Of a stretch of DNA of 64,000 nucleotides, positions 11,302 to 22,975 are shown one piece after another (position 1 is the stretch's first letter; every line of letters begins with the position of its first letter). The notes below the pieces were generated by a model. The model saw only the letters and a program-made list of their open reading frames with translations, was not told the DNA's origin and did no database searches. Source of the DNA: Erwinia persicina NBRC 102418 (GTDB lineage Bacteria > Pseudomonadota > Gammaproteobacteria > Enterobacterales > Enterobacteriaceae); assembly GCF_001571305.1 (NCBI RefSeq), contig NZ_BCTN01000010.1, positions 114,144 to 178,143 on the forward strand, read 5' to 3'. Position numbers and translations under genes: made by a program.

Positions 11302-12906
11302 CAGACGCTGACACACTTTTTGCGACAGCGTAAAGCCAGAGTCGGGGCCCAGCTGCTGGCGGCACCAGGCATCGGCTAACGGGGGTTCAAGATGGCGCAG
11401 CACCTGTTCTGCGATGACCAGGTTAACGAGCTGTGTCACCAGATAGTGCGCCTGAGCTTCCTGTGGCCTGCGCAATGCTGCTCTGAGCTGACGCCAGCGT
11501 TGATCGACGTAGCGGTTCTGCCCTTTTACGCCGTCCATCAGCCGTCCCACCCCCTCAACGGCAGCAGGCTGCTTCATCAGCACACGCAGAACATCAAGGC
11601 ACATTACGTTGCCTGCCCCCTCCCAGATGCTGTTCACGGGCATCTCCCGATAGAGGCGCGGAAGTTCACTCTCTTCGCAATAACCCACACCCCCCAGCAC
11701 CTCCATCGCCTGTGCCACCATGCCCGGCCCGCGTTTGCAGATGACATATTTGGCGGCGGGTGTCAGCAGGCGGCAATAGCTGCGTTGTTCTTCATCGGCG
11801 GGCTGTGACCAGGCGCTGGCGAGGTGCATCAGGAAAGCGGTTTGCCCCTCCAGCCGCAGAGCTTCAGAAGCTAACCACTGGCGCATCAGTGGCTGATCGA
11901 CCAGGTTTTTTCCCTGAACCTGACGCTGGTGCGCGTGGTACAGGGCGATCGAATAGGCCCGGCGCATCAGACCATGGCTTCCCAGCGCGCAGTCAAAACG
12001 GGTATACCCTGCCATTTTCAGGATTTGCCGCACGCCCTCACCTTCCTCCCCGACAAGCCAGGCGCTGGCATTGAGGAACTCCACCTCTGCGCTGGCGTTC
12101 GCGCAGTTGCCGAGTTTGTCCTTCAGGCGCTCAATCTGCACGGCATTCCGGGTGCCGTCCGGCAGCAGACGCGGCAGGAAAAAGCACGACAGCCCTGCTG
12201 AAGCCTGCGCCAGCACCAGATGAGCATCGCTCTGCGGTACAGAGAAAAACCACTTATGGCCGATGAGGCGATACTCTTCTCCGCTTCCCCGGGATGCGAC
12301 CGGTTCGGCGCGTGTGGTATTGCTGTATACATCTGTCCCGCCCTGCTTCTCGGTCATGCCCATCCCTATCAGCAGGCCGCTTTTTTGTTCACCTGGCTGC
12401 TGATGCGGATCGTAACGGTCTGACAGCAGGCCAGGCAGCCAGCGCTGAAAAGGGGCTGGCAGGTGTTGCTGTAATAACGGGATCGCTCCGAATGTCATGG
12501 TCACAGGACACAAGGTACCGGCTTCCACCTGCGCGTGCAGCAGAAAGCGGGCCGCTCGCGCCACAAACGCGCCTTCCTGTGCGCCGGCCTGCCACGGCAG
12601 GTTATGTACGCGGTTGGCGCACAGCCCCTGCATCAGCAGATGCCAGGCAGGATGAAAGCGCAGATCGTCGAGACGCTGCCCACGGGCATTGTAACGCAGC
12701 AGTTCCGGCGGATGACGGTTAGCCAGCCGCCCCAGTTCCAGTGAACCGGCGCTGCCCAGTTGCTGACCGACGGAGGCCAGACGAGCGGTATCCCATCCCG
12801 CGCCTTCACGCAGCACGGCTTCACGCAGGGGGGTATCAGAGAGAAACAGATTACTGTGATCCAGAGGGGCAGGCTGATTAAAAACGGTGTGGGTTGTCCA
12901 GTCCAT
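11275..12906 (-). CDS. aidB: AidB, acyl-CoA-dehydrogenase-like alkylation-response protein
   Basis: 543 residues, similar to E. coli AidB (541), from MDWTTHTVFNQPAPLDHSNL. The 24-codon upstream extension is not conserved. It is an FAD protein with acyl-CoA dehydrogenase fold that binds DNA and is induced by methylating agents. Visible motifs are CPVTMTFGAIPLL, GMTEKQGGTDVYSNTT, HKWFFSVPQSDAHLVLAQ and LGGVGYCEESELPRLYREMP with NSIWEGAGNVMCLDVLRVL. The FAD and substrate loops are intact. Convergent with bsmA. Confidence 0.93.
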   Translation of the reverse strand: MDWTTHTVFNQPAPLDHSNLFLSDTPLREAVLREGAGWDTARLASVGQQLGSAGSLELGRLANRHPPELLRYNARGQRLDDLRFHPAWHLLMQGLCANRVHNLPWQAGAQEGAFVARAARFLLHAQVEAGTLCPVTMTFGAIPLLQQHLPAPFQRWLPGLLSDRYDPHQQPGEQKSGLLIGMGMTEKQGGTDVYSNTTRAEPVASRGSGEEYRLIGHKWFFSVPQSDAHLVLAQASAGLSCFFLPRLLPDGTRNAVQIERLKDKLGNCANASAEVEFLNASAWLVGEEGEGVRQILKMAGYTRFDCALGSHGLMRRAYSIALYHAHQRQVQGKNLVDQPLMRQWLASEALRLEGQTAFLMHLASAWSQPADEEQRSYCRLLTPAAKYVICKRGPGMVAQAMEVLGGVGYCEESELPRLYREMPVNSIWEGAGNVMCLDVLRVLMKQPAAVEGVGRLMDGVKGQNRYVDQRWRQLRAALRRPQEAQAHYLVTQLVNLVIAEQVLRHLEPPLADAWCRQQLGPDSGFTLSQKVCQRLLLRATGAS

Positions 12907-12990
12907 TGCGGCATCTTTTGTTAAGGGGCCAGATGCAAGGATAGGACGCAGGGAGGAGAATTCCGGGGCGCAGGTCACGCCCCGGAGAAT

Positions 12991-13728
12991 TTATTTCGCG
13001 CTGCGCTGGCGCACCGCTTCAAACAGACAGACACCGGTCGCCACCGAGACGTTAAGCGAAGAAACGCTTCCTGCCATCGGAATGCTGATCAGCTCATCAC
13101 AGTGCTCACGGGTCAGGCGACGCATCCCCTCTCCTTCCGCACCCATCACCAGCGCCATCGGGCCGGTCATTTTGCTCTGGTACAGAGTATGGTCAGCCTC
13201 ACCGGCCGTGCCGACAATCCATACGTTAGCCTCCTGGAGCACGCGCATGGTGCGTGCCAGGTTGGTGACGCGGATCAGCGGAATATGCTCGGCCGCACCG
13301 CTGGCCACTTTTTTAGCCGTCGCATTCAGCTGGGCTGAACGGTCTTTAGGCAAGATAATCGCGTGGACCCCGGCGGCATCGGCGCTGCGCATGCAGGCAC
13401 CAAGATTGTGCGGGTCGGTCACGCCGTCCAGAATCAGCAGGAACGGACTGTCCAGGCTGGCCAGCAGGTCCGGCAGGTCGCCTTCCTGATACTGACGGCC
13501 CGGTTTCACCCGGGCGATAATGCCCTGATGCACAGCACCTTCTGATTTGCTATCCAGCACCTGCTTGCTCGCCACCTGAATGACAATGCCCTGCGCTTCC
13601 AGCGCTTTAACCAGCGTTTGCAGACGACGATCGTCACGCCCTTTCAGGATAAACACTTCCTGGAAACGCTGGGGATCGCTGTCAAGCAGCGCCTGCACGG
13701 CGTGGATACCAAAAACAATTTCACTCAT
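12991..13728 (-). CDS. rlmB: 23S rRNA (guanosine-2251-2'-O)-methyltransferase RlmB
   Basis: 245 residues, SpoU/TrmH superfamily. The N-terminal L30e-like substrate domain ([13 protein letters not shown]) is joined to a knotted SAM-binding domain with [33 protein letters not shown] and [18 protein letters not shown]. It 2'-O-methylates G2251 in the peptidyl-transferase P loop. It follows rnr in the same direction, 185 bases downstream, across a run of hairpins. Confidence 0.97.
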   Translation of the reverse strand: MSEIVFGIHAVQALLDSDPQRFQEVFILKGRDDRRLQTLVKALEAQGIVIQVASKQVLDSKSEGAVHQGIIARVKPGRQYQEGDLPDLLASLDSPFLLILDGVTDPHNLGACMRSADAAGVHAIILPKDRSAQLNATAKKVASGAAEHIPLIRVTNLARTMRVLQEANVWIVGTAGEADHTLYQSKMTGPMALVMGAEGEGMRRLTREHCDELISIPMAGSVSSLNVSVATGVCLFEAVRQRSAK

Positions 13729-13761
13729 GATTCAGTTACTCAACTTTCATATTCAGTAAGC

Positions 13762-13890
13762 GGGCTGACCGGAAAAGAAGGTCAGCCCCTAAGCTAATGA
13801 TGACGAATATTACAGGCTGACCGAAGGCCAGCCTCTACGAGAAACAGGTTGCCCTGAACCGCAGGGGTCGACCCTTTTTCAGGCCGACCC
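13762..13890. repeat. Three consecutive hairpins between rnr and rlmB
   Basis: GGGCTGACC (13762-13770) pairs perfectly with GGTCAGCCC (13780-13788). A second, imperfect one is AGGCTGACC-gaa-GGCCAGCCT. A third is GGGTCG (13865-13870) with CGACCC (13885-13890). They share a GGCTGACC-like core, suggesting related palindromic units. Confidence 0.6.
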
Positions 13891-13913
13891 TTATCGACAA
13901 TGTACTGTTGCCG

Positions 13914-16361
13914 TTATTGTGCGGCGTCGGTTTTTTTCGCCCGCTTCGCGCGGGTGGCAGCCCCGATTTTACGGGTCTTGTCCGACGGTTTGCGGGGTTT
14001 TTTCTCTTTCGCTGCAGCAGGCGCCGCGCCGTCAGCGGCTTTCGCCGGGCGGAAAGCACTGTCCGGCTCAAAGTTGGCGCCTTTGCGCGGAGCTCGACGG
14101 CGGCTGCCGCTGTTCTTCGGCGCTGCACGCTTTTCGCGTTCGCGTTCGGTTTTCCCTTCACCACGCGGCTTACGGCTGCTTGAGATCAGCGCGAAGTCTA
14201 TCTTGCGCTCGTCCATATGCACCGCATCAACCCGCACTTCCACCGTGTCACCAAGGCGATAGGTACGGCCACCGGATTCACCAATCAGGCGCTGGCCCAC
14301 GGCATCAAAGCGGTAGTAATCATTATCCAGCGTCGACACGTGTACCAGCCCGTCAATAAACAGATCGGTCAGACGCACGAAGAAACCAAAGCCGGTGACG
14401 CTGGAGATCACGCCGGTAAAGGTTTCGCCTACCTGATCCTGCATGAAGTCACACTTCAGCCAGTCGGCCACATCACGGGTGGCTTCGTCCGCACGACGTT
14501 CCGTCAGGGAACAGTGCTGACCCAGTTGCAGCATCTGCGGCATCTCATAATGGTAGCCACCGGTTGGCGTGGTGTTGCCCTGCAACGTCCCCGCCTCTTT
14601 GGCCAGCAGGTACTTAATTGCACGATGCAATAACAGGTCGGGGTAGCGACGGATCGGCGAAGTAAAGTGTGCGTACGACGCCAGCGCCAGGCCGAAGTGG
14701 CCCCGGTTTTCCGGGTCGTAAACCGCCTGCTTCATGGAGCGCAGCAGCATGGTTTGCAGCATTTCGTGATCCTGACGGCCCGCAATCTGACTCAGCAGTG
14801 CAGAGTAATCCACCGGCTGCGGCTTATCGCCACCCGGCAGGGTCAGACCCAGCTCATTCAGCACCGAGCGGAAGCTCTTAATGCTTTCATCACCCGGACG
14901 GTCATGGTCGCGGAACAGGGCAGGTTCGTTGTTTTTCTCAACGTAGCGCGCTGAAGCGATGTTCGCGAGGATCATGCACTCTTCGATCAGTTTGTGGGCA
15001 TCGTTACGGGAAACCTGCTCCACGCGCTCGATACGGCGATCGGCGTTGAAAATAAACTTCGCTTCATCCGTTTCAAACGAAATACCACCACGCTGCTCAC
15101 GCGCTTTTTCCAGCGCCAGATACATGCGGTGCAGTTCTTCCAGATCTTTCACCAGCGGCTCGTACTGCTGACGCAGTTCCTGATGCCCCTGCAGAATGTT
15201 CCACACTTTGTTGTAAGTCAGACGCGCGAAAGAGTTCATCACCGCTTCGTAGTGCTTGTAACCTGTCAGTTTACCGGTCGAGGAGATGGTCATCTCACAC
15301 ACCATACACAGGCGGTCAACTTCCGGGTTCAGGGAACACAGGCCGTTAGACAGCACTTCCGGCAGCATTGGGATCACCTGGGACGGGAAGTAAACCGATG
15401 TACCACGGTTAACCGCCTCATCATCCAGCGGCGTGCCCGGGCGCACGTAATAGCTGACGTCAGCAATGGCTACCCACAGGCGCCAGCCGCCACCGCGTTT
15501 CCGCTCACAGAACACGGCGTCATCGAAGTCACGGGCATCTTCGCCATCAATGGTGACCAGCGGCAGATCGCGCAGGTCGACGCGGCCCTGTTTCGCCTCT
15601 TCCGGCACGTCTTCGCTCAGATGGGCAATCTGTTTTTCCAGCGCTTCCGGCCATTCGTGCGGAATATCATGCGTACGCAGCGCCATATCAACGGCCATGC
15701 TGGTCCCCATGTTATCGCCCAGCACTTCAACGACTTTACCCACGGCCTTGCTGCGGCGGGTCGGACGCTGAGTCAGCTCCACCACCACCACAAAGCCCAT
15801 GCGCGCGCCCATCAACTCATCAGCCGGGATAAGGATGTCAAAGCTCAAACGGCTGTCATCCGGCACCACAAAGCCAACCCCTGAGTCGGTGAAATAGCGG
15901 CCAACGATCTGGGCATTACGTGGCTCAACCACGCGCACCACACGCGCTTCACGGCGGCCTTTACGATCGGCACCCATTGCCTGCGCGAGGATCATGTCCC
16001 CGTGCATGCACATTTTCATCTGTTCAGCAGAAAGATAGAGATCGTCCTTACTGCCTTCAATGCGCAGGAAACCAAAGCCGTCGCGATGGCCGATCACTTT
16101 GCCTTTAAGCAGGTCCAGACGCTCCGGCAGCGCATAGCACTGACGGCGGGTGAACACTAACTGCCCGTCACGCTCCATAGCGCGCAGACGGCGACGCAGC
16201 GCTTCAGTCTGCTCTTCTCCACTGATGGAGAGTTCTTCTGCCAGCTCTTCACGGCTGGCCGGTTTTTCACGTTTATCCAGGTGGGCAAGAATGAACTCGC
16301 GGCTTGGAATAGGGTTTTCGTACTTTTCAGCTTCTCGTTCCTGAAAGGGATCGTGTGACAT
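13914..16361 (-). CDS. rnr: Ribonuclease R
   Basis: 815 residues (E. coli 813). Order: N-terminal helix-turn-helix ([21 protein letters not shown]), cold-shock domains, the RNB catalytic domain with the metal-binding Asp cluster in [14 protein letters not shown], then the S1 domain ([21 protein letters not shown]). The tail is long and Lys/Arg/Ala-rich. RNase R degrades structured RNA 3' to 5', including defective rRNA, and trims tmRNA-tagged messages. It follows nsrR by 16 bases, the standard enteric order nsrR-rnr-rlmB. Confidence 0.98.
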   Translation of the reverse strand: MSHDPFQEREAEKYENPIPSREFILAHLDKREKPASREELAEELSISGEEQTEALRRRLRAMERDGQLVFTRRQCYALPERLDLLKGKVIGHRDGFGFLRIEGSKDDLYLSAEQMKMCMHGDMILAQAMGADRKGRREARVVRVVEPRNAQIVGRYFTDSGVGFVVPDDSRLSFDILIPADELMGARMGFVVVVELTQRPTRRSKAVGKVVEVLGDNMGTSMAVDMALRTHDIPHEWPEALEKQIAHLSEDVPEEAKQGRVDLRDLPLVTIDGEDARDFDDAVFCERKRGGGWRLWVAIADVSYYVRPGTPLDDEAVNRGTSVYFPSQVIPMLPEVLSNGLCSLNPEVDRLCMVCEMTISSTGKLTGYKHYEAVMNSFARLTYNKVWNILQGHQELRQQYEPLVKDLEELHRMYLALEKAREQRGGISFETDEAKFIFNADRRIERVEQVSRNDAHKLIEECMILANIASARYVEKNNEPALFRDHDRPGDESIKSFRSVLNELGLTLPGGDKPQPVDYSALLSQIAGRQDHEMLQTMLLRSMKQAVYDPENRGHFGLALASYAHFTSPIRRYPDLLLHRAIKYLLAKEAGTLQGNTTPTGGYHYEMPQMLQLGQHCSLTERRADEATRDVADWLKCDFMQDQVGETFTGVISSVTGFGFFVRLTDLFIDGLVHVSTLDNDYYRFDAVGQRLIGESGGRTYRLGDTVEVRVDAVHMDERKIDFALISSSRKPRGEGKTEREREKRAAPKNSGSRRRAPRKGANFEPDSAFRPAKAADGAAPAAAKEKKPRKPSDKTRKIGAATRAKRAKKTDAAQ

Positions 16362-16377
16362 CGAGGTTCCTCCGTTG

Positions 16378-16821
16378 TCAGTTGCTCAGTGAAGGTCGTT
16401 CACTCAGCAAAATTTGGTAGAGCGGATTGTTGTCTTCAACCAGATCGGCCAGGGTGTATTGGTCAAGCTCATGCAGAAAACTCTGCAGAGCATCATGCAG
16501 CGCTTTTTTCAGGCGGCAGGCTGAGGTGATATGACAAAAGTCACTGTGGCAGTTCACCAACTGCAGCGGTTCCAGCGCACGAACCACCTGACCAATCACG
16601 ATATCTCCGGCGGGTTGCCCCAGACGGATGCCGCCATTTTTGCCGCGTACGGCAGCAATGTACCCGGCACGACTAAGGTGATTGATAATTTTGACCATAT
16701 GATTACGTGACACACCGTAAGTGTCTGTCACTTCACTGATACTGGTCATCTGGCCTGCCGGTAGCGAAGCGAGATAGATCAGCGCGCGTAAGCCGTAATC
16801 GGTAAAACTGGTTAGCTGCAC
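16378..16821 (-). CDS. nsrR: NsrR, nitric-oxide-sensing Rrf2 repressor
   Basis: 147 residues, Rrf2-family winged helix ([20 protein letters not shown]). The three cluster cysteines are in [19 protein letters not shown] and ligate an Fe-S cluster that is destroyed by NO, relieving repression of hmp and other nitrosative-stress genes. Length and cysteine spacing match E. coli NsrR (141) with a few extra C-terminal residues. It lies directly upstream of rnr, with an own upstream region after purA. Confidence 0.95.
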   Translation of the reverse strand: MQLTSFTDYGLRALIYLASLPAGQMTSISEVTDTYGVSRNHMVKIINHLSRAGYIAAVRGKNGGIRLGQPAGDIVIGQVVRALEPLQLVNCHSDFCHITSACRLKKALHDALQSFLHELDQYTLADLVEDNNPLYQILLSERPSLSN

Positions 16822-16978
16822 GATAACCTCAAAGATACAACCGCAGGTGAAGTTGTGATCCGCTCAATAATTTGTATGGTTAACAATGATAATAAACCAG
16901 CCGGGGCTAACCGGGCCATTTTATTTAAGGTGAGAACGGCAGAAGGGAACGGCAGGAAACCGGTACTGAATAAAAGCT

Positions 16979-16997
16979 GGCCGGGCAATGCCCGGCC
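16979..16997 (-). terminator. purA terminator
   Basis: GGCCGGGC-aat-GCCCGGCC, a perfect stem, followed on the minus strand by a T-rich stretch (AGCTTTTATTC). Confidence 0.8.
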
Positions 16998-17007
16998 TGA
17001 AACGACA

Positions 17008-18309
<1,302 letters not shown>

Positions 18310-18440
18310 TCAAAATCACCGATTGCTTAAAAAAGGATTCTACCATCGTCATTTCCCTCTTTCAGCAGTTTTAGCATACGATTGCGTACTTTTTTGCCAG
18401 TGAGTCGGTTGTACACCCGGGTTTGGCGGGTATTTTTGAT

Positions 18441-18641
18441 TCAACCAGCGCCGCCACGATTAAGCATGTAGTAGATTACTGCACCGGCAACGACCAACCC
18501 ACCCCCTACCCGCCGCAGCAGGCCATCCGGCATTTGTGCCATCGAAAGGATCATCCGCCGCCAGAGCTTCGGATAGAGCATCGGGCCTAACCCCTCAAAT
18601 ACCAGTACTAACCCCAGCGCCATCCACACCGTTCCATTCAT
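18441..18641 (-). CDS. yjeT: YjeT, DUF2065 small inner-membrane protein
   Basis: 66 residues from the ATG at 18641; a GTG three codons earlier is possible but the E. coli protein starts MNSTIW, like MNGTVW here. Two membrane segments are visible (WMALGLVLVFEGLGPMLYP and VGGGLVVAGAVIYYMLN). Function is unknown. Its place between hflC and purA is conserved in enterics. Confidence 0.85.
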   Translation of the reverse strand: MNGTVWMALGLVLVFEGLGPMLYPKLWRRMILSMAQMPDGLLRRVGGGLVVAGAVIYYMLNRGGAG

Positions 18642-18676
18642 CTCGTTCACTCACTGTCTGGTTTTAACTGAAACAT

Positions 18677-18707
18677 AAAAAAAGGGCCGGAACAAATCCG
18701 GCCCTTT
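18677..18707 (-). terminator. hflC terminator
   Basis: AAAGGGCCGG (18681-18690) pairs with CCGGCCCTTT (18698-18707), followed on the minus strand by a run of T. It closes the superoperon before yjeT. Confidence 0.85.
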
Positions 18708-18722
18708 CCATTTTCCAACGGG

Positions 18723-19727
18723 TTAGCGCGTTGTGGTTGACGGACTCTTCATAAAGCGGAAGAAGTCGCTGTCCGGGCTTAACACCATGACATCCTGATT
18801 GCTCTTGAAGCTGTTCTCATAAGCACGCAGGCTGCGGATAAAGGCATAGAAGTCCGGATCCTGGCTGAATGCATTTGCAAACAGTTTCGCCACTTCTGCA
18901 TCGCCTTCACCCTGAGTAATCAGAGCCTGACGACGCGCTTCTGCCAGTGTACGTTCCACTTCATAATCGGCCTGAGCTCTGACTTTTGCTGCTTCTTCCG
19001 CACCCTGAGCACGCTGGCTACGGGCAACGGATTCACGCTCTGCACGCATACGTGCATAGATAGCGTCAGACACTTCTGTTGGCAGGTTAATCTGCTTAAT
19101 ACGCACATCCACTACCTGGATACCCAACGCCGCCATACTGTTCGGGTTGATAGGCGGTTCATTGCTGTTGGTCTCGCTCTCTACGCGCTTGGCAACAGAG
19201 GCAATGGCATCATCGGCAGCTGGCGTAGCAACTTCATCATCCTGGCCTGCACTACCGGTGTTCAGGGCATCGCGGACATCGGTGGTCAGACGACCACGCG
19301 AATCTGTCACGATATCTTTCACATCCAGGCGGCCAATCTCAGAACGCAGACGGTCACTGAACTTACGTTTCAGCAGCACTTCCGCCTGAGAAATATCTCC
19401 CCCGCCAGTGGCCAGGTAGTAACGGCTGAAGTCGCTTACGCGCCATTTGATATAGGAATCAACGATCAGGTCTTTCTTCTCTTTAGTGACGAAGCGATCG
19501 GCCTGGTTGTCCATCGTCTGGATACGCGCATCAAGTGACTTTACCGACTCCAGGAATGGGATCTTAAAGTGCAGACCTGGCGCGTAGACCAGCGGTTTAT
19601 TATCTGAATCACGCAGAACCTTGCCAAAGCGCATCACAATGCCACGCTGGCCTTCCTGCACAACAAACAGTGACGCGTACAGCACCACCAGCACAACAAT
19701 CAATACTACGATTAATGGCTTACGCAT
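18723..19727 (-). CDS. hflC: HflC, FtsH-modulating SPFH membrane protein
   Basis: 334 residues. One N-terminal membrane anchor (KPLIVVLIVVLVVLYASLFVV) is followed by a periplasmic SPFH/prohibitin domain (VQEGQRGIVMRFGKVLRDSD) and a long coiled coil (ERESVARSQRAQGAEEAAKVRA). HflC with HflK forms a cage around the FtsH protease and modulates its access to substrates. It starts three bases after the hflK stop, so the two are almost certainly co-translated. Confidence 0.97.
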   Translation of the reverse strand: MRKPLIVVLIVVLVVLYASLFVVQEGQRGIVMRFGKVLRDSDNKPLVYAPGLHFKIPFLESVKSLDARIQTMDNQADRFVTKEKKDLIVDSYIKWRVSDFSRYYLATGGGDISQAEVLLKRKFSDRLRSEIGRLDVKDIVTDSRGRLTTDVRDALNTGSAGQDDEVATPAADDAIASVAKRVESETNSNEPPINPNSMAALGIQVVDVRIKQINLPTEVSDAIYARMRAERESVARSQRAQGAEEAAKVRAQADYEVERTLAEARRQALITQGEGDAEVAKLFANAFSQDPDFYAFIRSLRAYENSFKSNQDVMVLSPDSDFFRFMKSPSTTTR

Positions 19728-19730
19728 CGC

Positions 19731-20993
19731 TTATTCTCTCCCTTCGCGCTGGGTATCGTTACGCTGAGCATTCACCCGGCGCTGATCCATAATGTCGTCC
19801 GGACTGAACGACGAACTGCCGCTGGCGCGTTCGTTACTGCCTGATGCCGGTGGCAGACGCAGCAGCCCACCGCTTGCATCCTGGCTGTTGGCAGACGCCC
19901 CCTGGCCACGCATCAGCTGATCCAGTGGCAGTACCATCAGGTTGCTGCCTTTATCATTAACCAGCACCTTGCGGGTATGACCCAGCACGCGTTCCATGGT
20001 TTCGATATACAGACGCTCACGGGTAATCTGTGGTGCCGCTTTGTATTCCGGCAGGATACGCGCAAAGCTATCCACTTCACCCTGTGCTTCCAGCGTCACG
20101 CGAGACTTGTAGGCACGCGCTTTTTCCAGAATCCCCTGCGCATCACCACGGGCACGTGGCAGTTTGTCGTTGGCATAGGCTTCAGCTTCACGCACCGCCT
20201 GCTCACGGTTTTCACGCGCGGCAATCGCATCATCGAAGGAGGCTTTCACATCTTCCGGTGGGCGTGCCGTCTGGAAGTTGACGTCAAGCAGAGTGATGCC
20301 CATGTCGTACGGACGAATGGTTTCTTCCAGCTCACGCTGGGTTTCACTACGCACGACGGTACGGCCTTCGGTCAGGATGCGATCCATGGTTGAACGACCG
20401 ATAACGCCTCGCAGCGCGCTGTCGGTTGCCTGACGCAGGCTGTCATCAGCACTGGTCACCGCAAACAGATAGCGCTCTGGGTTTGTCACGCGGTACTGCA
20501 CGTTCATTTCAACGCGCACAACGTTCTCATCCGAAGTCAGCATGGTGCCTGAAGCAGACAGCTCACGAACGGCCTCCACGTTCACCGCGCGAACCTGATC
20601 GACAAAGGTCGGCTTCCAGTTCAGACCTGGTTCAACCAGATGGCTGAATTTACCGAAGCGTGTCACCACGCCGCGTTCTGCCTCTTTGATGGTGTAGAAG
20701 CCGCTGCCCGCCCAGATCACGACCGCAGCCACAGCCACGATACCCACCAGACGCCCGGCATTGCCCGGCTTGCGCTGCGCGCCGCCGTTGCCGCTACCTG
20801 ACCCGTCACCGCCGCTTTTCTTACCACCGCCCAGTCCGCCGAGCTTATTGCTCAGTTTACGGAAGATATCATCTAAATCAGGAGGCCCTTTATCACGCCC
20901 TCCCTTATTTCCCCCAGAGTTGCCGCCTTGATTATTGCTGCTTCCCCACGGGTCGCGGTCCTGTCCGTTATTCCCGGGCTGATTCCACGCCAT
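19731..20993 (-). CDS. hflK: HflK, FtsH-modulating SPFH membrane protein
   Basis: 420 residues (E. coli 419). A Gly/Asn/Lys-rich cytoplasmic N-terminus (about 1-80) precedes a membrane segment (LVGIVAVAAVVIWAGSGFY). The SPFH domain (IKEAERGVVTRFGKFSHLVE) and a coiled coil follow, then a Ser/Gly-rich tail. It partners HflC in the FtsH holoenzyme. The low-complexity ends are normal for the family. Confidence 0.97.
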   Translation of the reverse strand: MAWNQPGNNGQDRDPWGSSNNQGGNSGGNKGGRDKGPPDLDDIFRKLSNKLGGLGGGKKSGGDGSGSGNGGAQRKPGNAGRLVGIVAVAAVVIWAGSGFYTIKEAERGVVTRFGKFSHLVEPGLNWKPTFVDQVRAVNVEAVRELSASGTMLTSDENVVRVEMNVQYRVTNPERYLFAVTSADDSLRQATDSALRGVIGRSTMDRILTEGRTVVRSETQRELEETIRPYDMGITLLDVNFQTARPPEDVKASFDDAIAARENREQAVREAEAYANDKLPRARGDAQGILEKARAYKSRVTLEAQGEVDSFARILPEYKAAPQITRERLYIETMERVLGHTRKVLVNDKGSNLMVLPLDQLMRGQGASANSQDASGGLLRLPPASGSNERASGSSSFSPDDIMDQRRVNAQRNDTQREGRE

Positions 20994-21047
20994 GTTTATA
21001 CTCCATTAATTGTGTGTGCGGTGGTATCCCAGGCCGGGATACACGTG

Positions 21048-22331
21048 TCAGGCAACTATGTAATCGACCAGCGAAGGTTCCTGCTTGCACAGGCGTCGCC
21101 AGTCAACGATCGGCATACGCACCTGTAACCCTACGCTGCCATCGTCTTCATTCCACTCTTTTTCTATCGCCTGCAATTGGTAAAAGCGGCTGCGTAGCCG
21201 CCCGGCTGCCGCTGGCAAACGCAGATCATACTGAGCAATCTCGCCAGCCAGACGCTCGGTGAGTGCCTGGAACAGCAGCGGAATCCCCTCACCGGTCTGT
21301 GCTGAAAGCCAGACGCGAATCGGCAGATTCTCTTCATCACGATCGATACGCGGAACGAAATCATCCAGCATATCGATTTTATTCATCACCAGCAGGCTGG
21401 GGATATCATCGGACTCAATTTCTTCCAGCACGACATTAACGGCATTGATGTTGTCATCAATACGCGCATCGGCAGCATCGATGACATGCAGCAGCAGTGC
21501 GGCTTCACGGGTTTCCTGCAGCGTCGCTTTAAACGCCGCCACCAGGTCATGAGGCAGATGGCGGATAAAACCGACGGTATCGGCCAGCACCACTTCACCG
21601 ACGTCCACCACGTCCACACGACGCAGGGTCGGATCGAGTGTGGCGAACAGCTGGTCCGCGACATAGACCTCTGAGGTAGTGAGGCGGTTAAACAGCGTAG
21701 ACTTGCCGGCGTTGGTATATCCCACCAGCGACACGGTAGGCACATCGGCCTTGTTACGCGCCTGCCTGCCCTGTTCGCGCTGCTTCGACACGCGCTCCAG
21801 TCGGGAGAGGATAAGCGTAATACGGTTGCGCAGAAGGCGACGGTCCGTCTCCAGCTGGGTTTCACCCGGGCCGCGCAGACCGATCCCACCTTTCTGACGC
21901 TCAAGGTGCGTCCAGCCGCGAACAAGGCGCGTGGCAAGATGGCGGAGCTGGGCGAGCTCAACCTGCAGTTTACCTTCATGGGTGCGGGCACGTTGGGCGA
22001 AGATATCCAGAATCAGTCCGGTGCGGTCAATGACACGGCACTCGCACAGCGCTTCAAGATTGCGCTCCTGCGCCGGACTGAGGGCATGATCGAACAGCAC
22101 CACGGAGGCACCGCTCTCTTTTACCGCTTCGGCTATTTCAACAGCTTTTCCTTCACCGACAAAATATTTGGGGTGTGGCGATTTGCGGCTGCCGGTAACA
22201 ACACGCAGCGCTTCTACGCCAGCAGAAGACACCAGGGTTTCAAACTCCTGTAAGTCTTCAGTATCTCTGTCTTGCGAGAAATAGATGTGCACCAGTACGG
22301 CCTGCTCACCGGCATCATAACGGTCAAACAA
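21048..22331 (-). CDS. hflX: GTPase HflX
   Basis: 427 residues. The HflX N-terminal domain ([28 protein letters not shown]) and [15 protein letters not shown] precede a G domain with [24 protein letters not shown] and MNKID. HflX binds 50S subunits and splits stalled ribosomes after heat stress. The start codon is TTG ([15 protein letters not shown] aligned to E. coli). That start overlaps by eight bases a small open frame lying between hfq and hflX. Confidence 0.96.
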   Translation of the reverse strand: MFDRYDAGEQAVLVHIYFSQDRDTEDLQEFETLVSSAGVEALRVVTGSRKSPHPKYFVGEGKAVEIAEAVKESGASVVLFDHALSPAQERNLEALCECRVIDRTGLILDIFAQRARTHEGKLQVELAQLRHLATRLVRGWTHLERQKGGIGLRGPGETQLETDRRLLRNRITLILSRLERVSKQREQGRQARNKADVPTVSLVGYTNAGKSTLFNRLTTSEVYVADQLFATLDPTLRRVDVVDVGEVVLADTVGFIRHLPHDLVAAFKATLQETREAALLLHVIDAADARIDDNINAVNVVLEEIESDDIPSLLVMNKIDMLDDFVPRIDRDEENLPIRVWLSAQTGEGIPLLFQALTERLAGEIAQYDLRLPAAAGRLRSRFYQLQAIEKEWNEDDGSVGLQVRMPIVDWRRLCKQEPSLVDYIVA

Positions 22332-22494
22332 ACTTTAGACCTCTCAATACTTTGTTAAACCTGCTGCGCGTTGGCCATACTGCGTCAAAACCAGATTCAA
22401 AATGCGCGTTCAGCTCACTAAACGGCGTTTTTTGCATGGATTCTCTTAATGACTCAAGCGCAATAAGGAAGCCAGGCGATAAATTCGTTGCCAT
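22324..22494 (-). CDS. Possible small protein encoded between hfq and hflX
   Basis: A 56-codon frame from ATG 22494, ending inside the hflX TTG start. It encodes [17 protein letters not shown]... and ends VLRGLKFV. It is not a family I recognise. It lies in the same direction as its neighbours, in a hfq-hflX gap wider than in E. coli. No good ribosome site stands before the ATG, and the hfq terminator lies just upstream, so it could equally be a chance frame. Confidence 0.3.
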   Translation of the reverse strand: MATNLSPGFLIALESLRESMQKTPFSELNAHFESGFDAVWPTRSRFNKVLRGLKFV

Positions 22495-22523
22495 AAAAAC
22501 ATTGCCAGGACGGGGAACCGGTA

Positions 22524-22551
22524 ACAAAAAACTCCCCGTCCGGGAGGGACA
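22524..22551 (-). terminator. hfq terminator/attenuator
   Basis: On the minus strand CTCCC-ggacg-GGGAG followed by T6, 10 bases after the hfq stop. Confidence 0.7.
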
Positions 22552-22561
22552 GTCACACTAA

Positions 22562-22873
22562 TTATTCAGCGTCATCACTGTCTTGCTGAGGCTGAGAAGC
22601 GGCCCCCTGGTTACTTCCGCTATGATGATAGTTGCTGCTTCCGCCACCCGCATTGTTGCTGTGGTGGGAGACCGGGCGGGACGGAACAACGGTAGAGATC
22701 GCGTGCTTATACACCATCTGGCTAACCGTGTTCTTTAAAAGAATAACAAATTGATCAAACGACTCGATCTGGCCCTGAAGTTTGATGCCGTTTACCAAAT
22801 AAATCGAAACCGGAACACGTTCGCGACGCAGTGCGTTCAAGAACGGATCTTGCAATGATTGCCCCTTAGCCAT
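22562..22873 (-). CDS. hfq: RNA chaperone Hfq
   Basis: 103 residues (E. coli 102). The Sm fold occupies residues 1-70 ([39 protein letters not shown]). The Sm2 motif VYKHAIST is intact, and the arginine rim (RRER) is present. The disordered Gly/Ser/Gln/His-rich tail ends DSDDAE. Hfq hexamers pair small RNAs with messages. It follows miaA in the superoperon. Confidence 0.98.
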   Translation of the reverse strand: MAKGQSLQDPFLNALRRERVPVSIYLVNGIKLQGQIESFDQFVILLKNTVSQMVYKHAISTVVPSRPVSHHSNNAGGGSSNYHHSGSNQGAASQPQQDSDDAE

Positions 22874-22975
22874 TCTATCTTTTCCTTATATGCTTGTTGT
22901 TTGTAACTTAAGAACCATACGGTTCGAAATATGACGTAAAAAATTTGCGCAAGATAACGCACCAATTGTACACAA

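Noticed and set aside
14994..15884. 296-codon frame antisense to rnr
   Set aside because: Shadow frame of a well-supported gene; His/Gln-rich with no domain.
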